Shown here: piece by piece, positions 6,671 to 7,722 of the stretch
Position numbering within the stretch: the stretch's first letter is position 1
Layout: each line of letters opens with the position of its first letter
DNA from: Acetobacteraceae bacterium
GTDB taxonomy: Bacteria; Pseudomonadota; Alphaproteobacteria; Acetobacterales; Acetobacteraceae
Assembly: GCA_947475475.1 (NCBI GenBank)
Contig: CANJOG010000074.1
Span: forward strand, 1-7,722
Direction of reading: 5' to 3'
Length of the DNA: 7,722 bases
The notes under the pieces: model-generated
Database searches by the model: none
What the model was told of the DNA's origin: nothing
Seen by the model: the letters and a program-made list of their open reading frames with translations, nothing else
Program-made: the position numbers and the translations under genes

Positions 6671-6907
6671 CTATTCCTTCACGACGTTGGTCTCGGCGGC
6701 GGTGTCGCCCGGCGAGGCGTCGCCCGGCGAGGCGTCGCCCGGCAGGGCCTGATCGGACTCGTCCAGCACTTCACCCTCGGCCGGGGCATCTCCTGCCTGG
6801 GCGCCGGCCTTACGGGCGGCACGGTCACGCAGCTTGGCCTCTTTCTTCGCCTGCTTGGCACGCTCGCGCTGGAGGCGTTCGAAACTATGGTTAACCTTGA
6901 AGGCCAT
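6671..6907 (-). CDS. Small charged protein of unknown function (78 aa, MAFKVNHSFERLQRER type)
   Basis: A 78-residue soluble protein. The N-terminal half is strongly basic and predicted helical or coiled coil (HSFERLQRERAKQAKKEAKL, 7-26, running on to about 34). The C-terminal half is acidic, Gly/Pro/Ala-rich and probably disordered. The basic-then-acidic layout could suit RNA or protein binding, but no function is known to me. I recall similar N-termini in hypothetical proteins of Acetobacteraceae, which supports the start at 6907. The frame remains open upstream to 7162, overlapping the P450 end, but that extension looks non-coding. Its ribosome site is weak (GGAT 6 nt before the ATG). The C-terminal half holds an in-frame 15-bp tandem repeat giving PGDAS repeats. 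It is followed after 3 nt by the 84-residue gene. Confidence 0.75.
   Translation of the reverse strand: MAFKVNHSFERLQRERAKQAKKEAKLRDRAARKAGAQAGDAPAEGEVLDESDQALPGDASPGDASPGDTAAETNVVKE
6704..6743 (-). repeat. 15-bp direct tandem repeat (about 2.7 copies) inside the 78-aa gene
   Basis: Units at 6704-6718 and 6719-6733 are identical (GTCGCCCGGCGAGGC on the plus strand), and 6734-6743 repeats the first 10 bases. The period is five codons and keeps frame, giving PGDAS-PGDAS-PGD in the disordered tail. It is a likely site of length variation between strains by slippage. Confidence 0.9.
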
Positions 6908-7125
6908 ATCGTCATCCACTTCAGAAAACAGAATGAGCCGGCCCGGCGCTCCGACGCCGTCAGCCAGTTTCAAACTACAGGGAGGGGTGCGTTGAATGCG
7001 GCCATGGACCGCCTGATGGGGCCGTAGAGACCAGATGCGGCCCGCCGGCGCAAGTTTTTTCGGCGGAATGGCAGTTTTCCGCGGGCATTGCAGCCATCGG
7101 TAATGGGCTGGGCCGGCAGCAGCCG
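6908..7125. other. Non-coding gap between the P450 and the small gene pair
   Basis: About 218 nt with no convincing gene. It should hold the 3' end of the P450 transcript and the promoter of the small gene pair, but no clear -35/-10 pair was found on the minus strand. An 11-bp palindrome AGTTTCAAACT lies at 6966-6976. A 6-bp stem (GCGGAA 7063-7068 with TTCCGC 7077-7082, 8-nt loop) lies about 44 nt after the P450 stop and lacks a T-run on the minus strand. It may be a weak terminator. Confidence 0.4.
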
Positions 7126-7722
7126 CTACGATTTCCGGAACAACACCGGATACCGCCCCCAATTCGGACGGCCGGTCTGGGTGTCCATCTCCGGCGCCTC
7201 GGCCGGGTCCGGCGCGATGTCGTGGCGGAGCAATTCGGCGATGATGAGTGGGATCACGCCGTAATGATGCGTCGCCGGGTCCGTCTCGCCGCGCGGGGGG
7301 ACGCCGACGGCGAGGTTGCGGCCGAGGCAGGCGTGCATGCCCAGGCCGAAGCTCACACCATAGGGAGCCGTGTTGCCGGGAAGCGGGCGATGCGGATTGA
7401 AGCCTGCGGCGTCTTCACCGAACACTGTGGCGTCGCGATTGGCGCCCATGATGTCGATGGTGAGGGATTGCTCGGGTGCGATGTCCTGGCCGGCAACGCT
7501 CGCTGCTGTCGTGCCATGACGCCAGGCGGAGGGGCTGGAGGGGCGCAGGCGGATCGCCTCATGCACCACGCGCTGGAGGAAGATCGGGTCGGAGTCCATC
7601 CGCGCGCGATCCTCGGGATGCGCGGCGGTCCAGGTGAAGATTTCGTGGATGATGTGGCTGACGGAATGAACGGAGCTTTGGGCCCCGGCCATGAGGAAAT
7701 AGGCGGTCTCGCGCACCAGAGC
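7126..7722 (-). CDS. Cytochrome P450, C-terminal half (5' end outside the window)
   Basis: Haem-thiolate monooxygenase; 198 C-terminal residues are visible. Motifs in order: helix I (ETAYFLMAGAQSSVHSV, 5-21), ExxR in helix K (E55-AI-R58), and the haem loop SFGLGMHACLG (124-134), with Cys132 as the axial ligand. Two points are unusual. The helix I signature normally reads A-G-x-[DE]-T, but here AGAQSS puts Gln-Ser in place of the acid-Thr pair that assists oxygen activation. After the Cys, the usual LAR-x-E segment is replaced by NLAVGVPPRGETDPATHHYG (136-155) before the L helix, and the protein ends in an RPNWGRYPVLF tail. Similar tails exist, as I recall, in some bacterial P450 subfamilies, so this may be a family trait. 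Substrate unknown. No ferredoxin or reductase is seen. Its valine codons near the right edge are internal, not starts. Confidence 0.93.
   Translation of the reverse strand, partial: ALVRETAYFLMAGAQSSVHSVSHIIHEIFTWTAAHPEDRARMDSDPIFLQRVVHEAIRLRPSSPSAWRHGTTAASVAGQDIAPEQSLTIDIMGANRDATVFGEDAAGFNPHRPLPGNTAPYGVSFGLGMHACLGRNLAVGVPPRGETDPATHHYGVIPLIIAELLRHDIAPDPAEAPEMDTQTGRPNWGRYPVLFRKS

Noticed and set aside
7040..7062. T6 run after GC-rich DNA on the plus strand, resembling a terminator
   Set aside because: No plus-strand gene ends nearby. The T-run would be in the loop of the CCGCCG/CGGCGG pairing rather than after a stem.
6908..7162. N-terminal extension of the 78-aa small gene back to 7162
   Set aside because: The extension overlaps the P450 3' end and has no domain character, and the recognised N-terminus MAFKVNHSFE begins at 6907.

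Overview
This 7.7-kb window is GC-rich chromosomal DNA (roughly 60-65% G+C by eye). It is typical of an alphaproteobacterium. The small gene beginning MAFKVNHSFERLQRER and the general protein style suggest Acetobacteraceae or a close relative, but this is inferred from memory of families and was not searched. No tRNA, rRNA, insertion sequence, CRISPR array or phage gene was seen.

Layout. Minus strand, 1-1917: a chaperone block, grpE then dnaK. dnaK is cut by the window edge after its complete ATPase domain and linker. Minus strand, 2022-3302: a C4-dicarboxylate transporter (dctA). Plus strand, 3425-4114: a fumarylpyruvate/acylpyruvate hydrolase of the FAH family, divergent from dctA. Plus strand, 4323-6352: a tight two-gene unit, an alpha/beta-hydrolase-fold protein followed 11 nt later by a luciferase-like flavin monooxygenase (LLM). 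A strong hairpin at 6368-6400 separates this unit from convergent minus-strand genes. Minus strand, 6413-6907: two small uncharacterised genes 3 nt apart. Minus strand, 7126-7722: the C-terminal half of a cytochrome P450, cut by the right edge.

How the genes work together. GrpE is the nucleotide-exchange factor for DnaK, so the first block is one functional unit. DctA imports succinate, fumarate and malate. The FAH enzyme releases fumarate or a similar acid plus pyruvate from acylpyruvates, so both feed C4-acid metabolism, although they are divergent and need not be co-regulated. The LLM probably oxygenates an unknown small molecule with reduced flavin supplied from elsewhere, since no reductase is encoded here. 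Its partner has the hydrolase fold, but glycine replaces the expected nucleophilic serine.

Most interesting points. (1) A sequence matching the alphaproteobacterial general-stress (EcfG) promoter consensus, GGAAC-N16-CGTT, lies at 4146-4170 upstream of the hydrolase-LLM pair. (2) The hydrolase nucleophile elbow reads G-L-G-Y-G-G. (3) The P450 has a Q-S in place of the usual acid-Thr pair in helix I and extra sequence after the haem cysteine. (4) The small gene pair includes an in-frame 15-bp tandem repeat. No fully novel defence or mobile system is visible. The best candidate for undescribed biology is the possibly stress-controlled LLM plus serine-less hydrolase pair.
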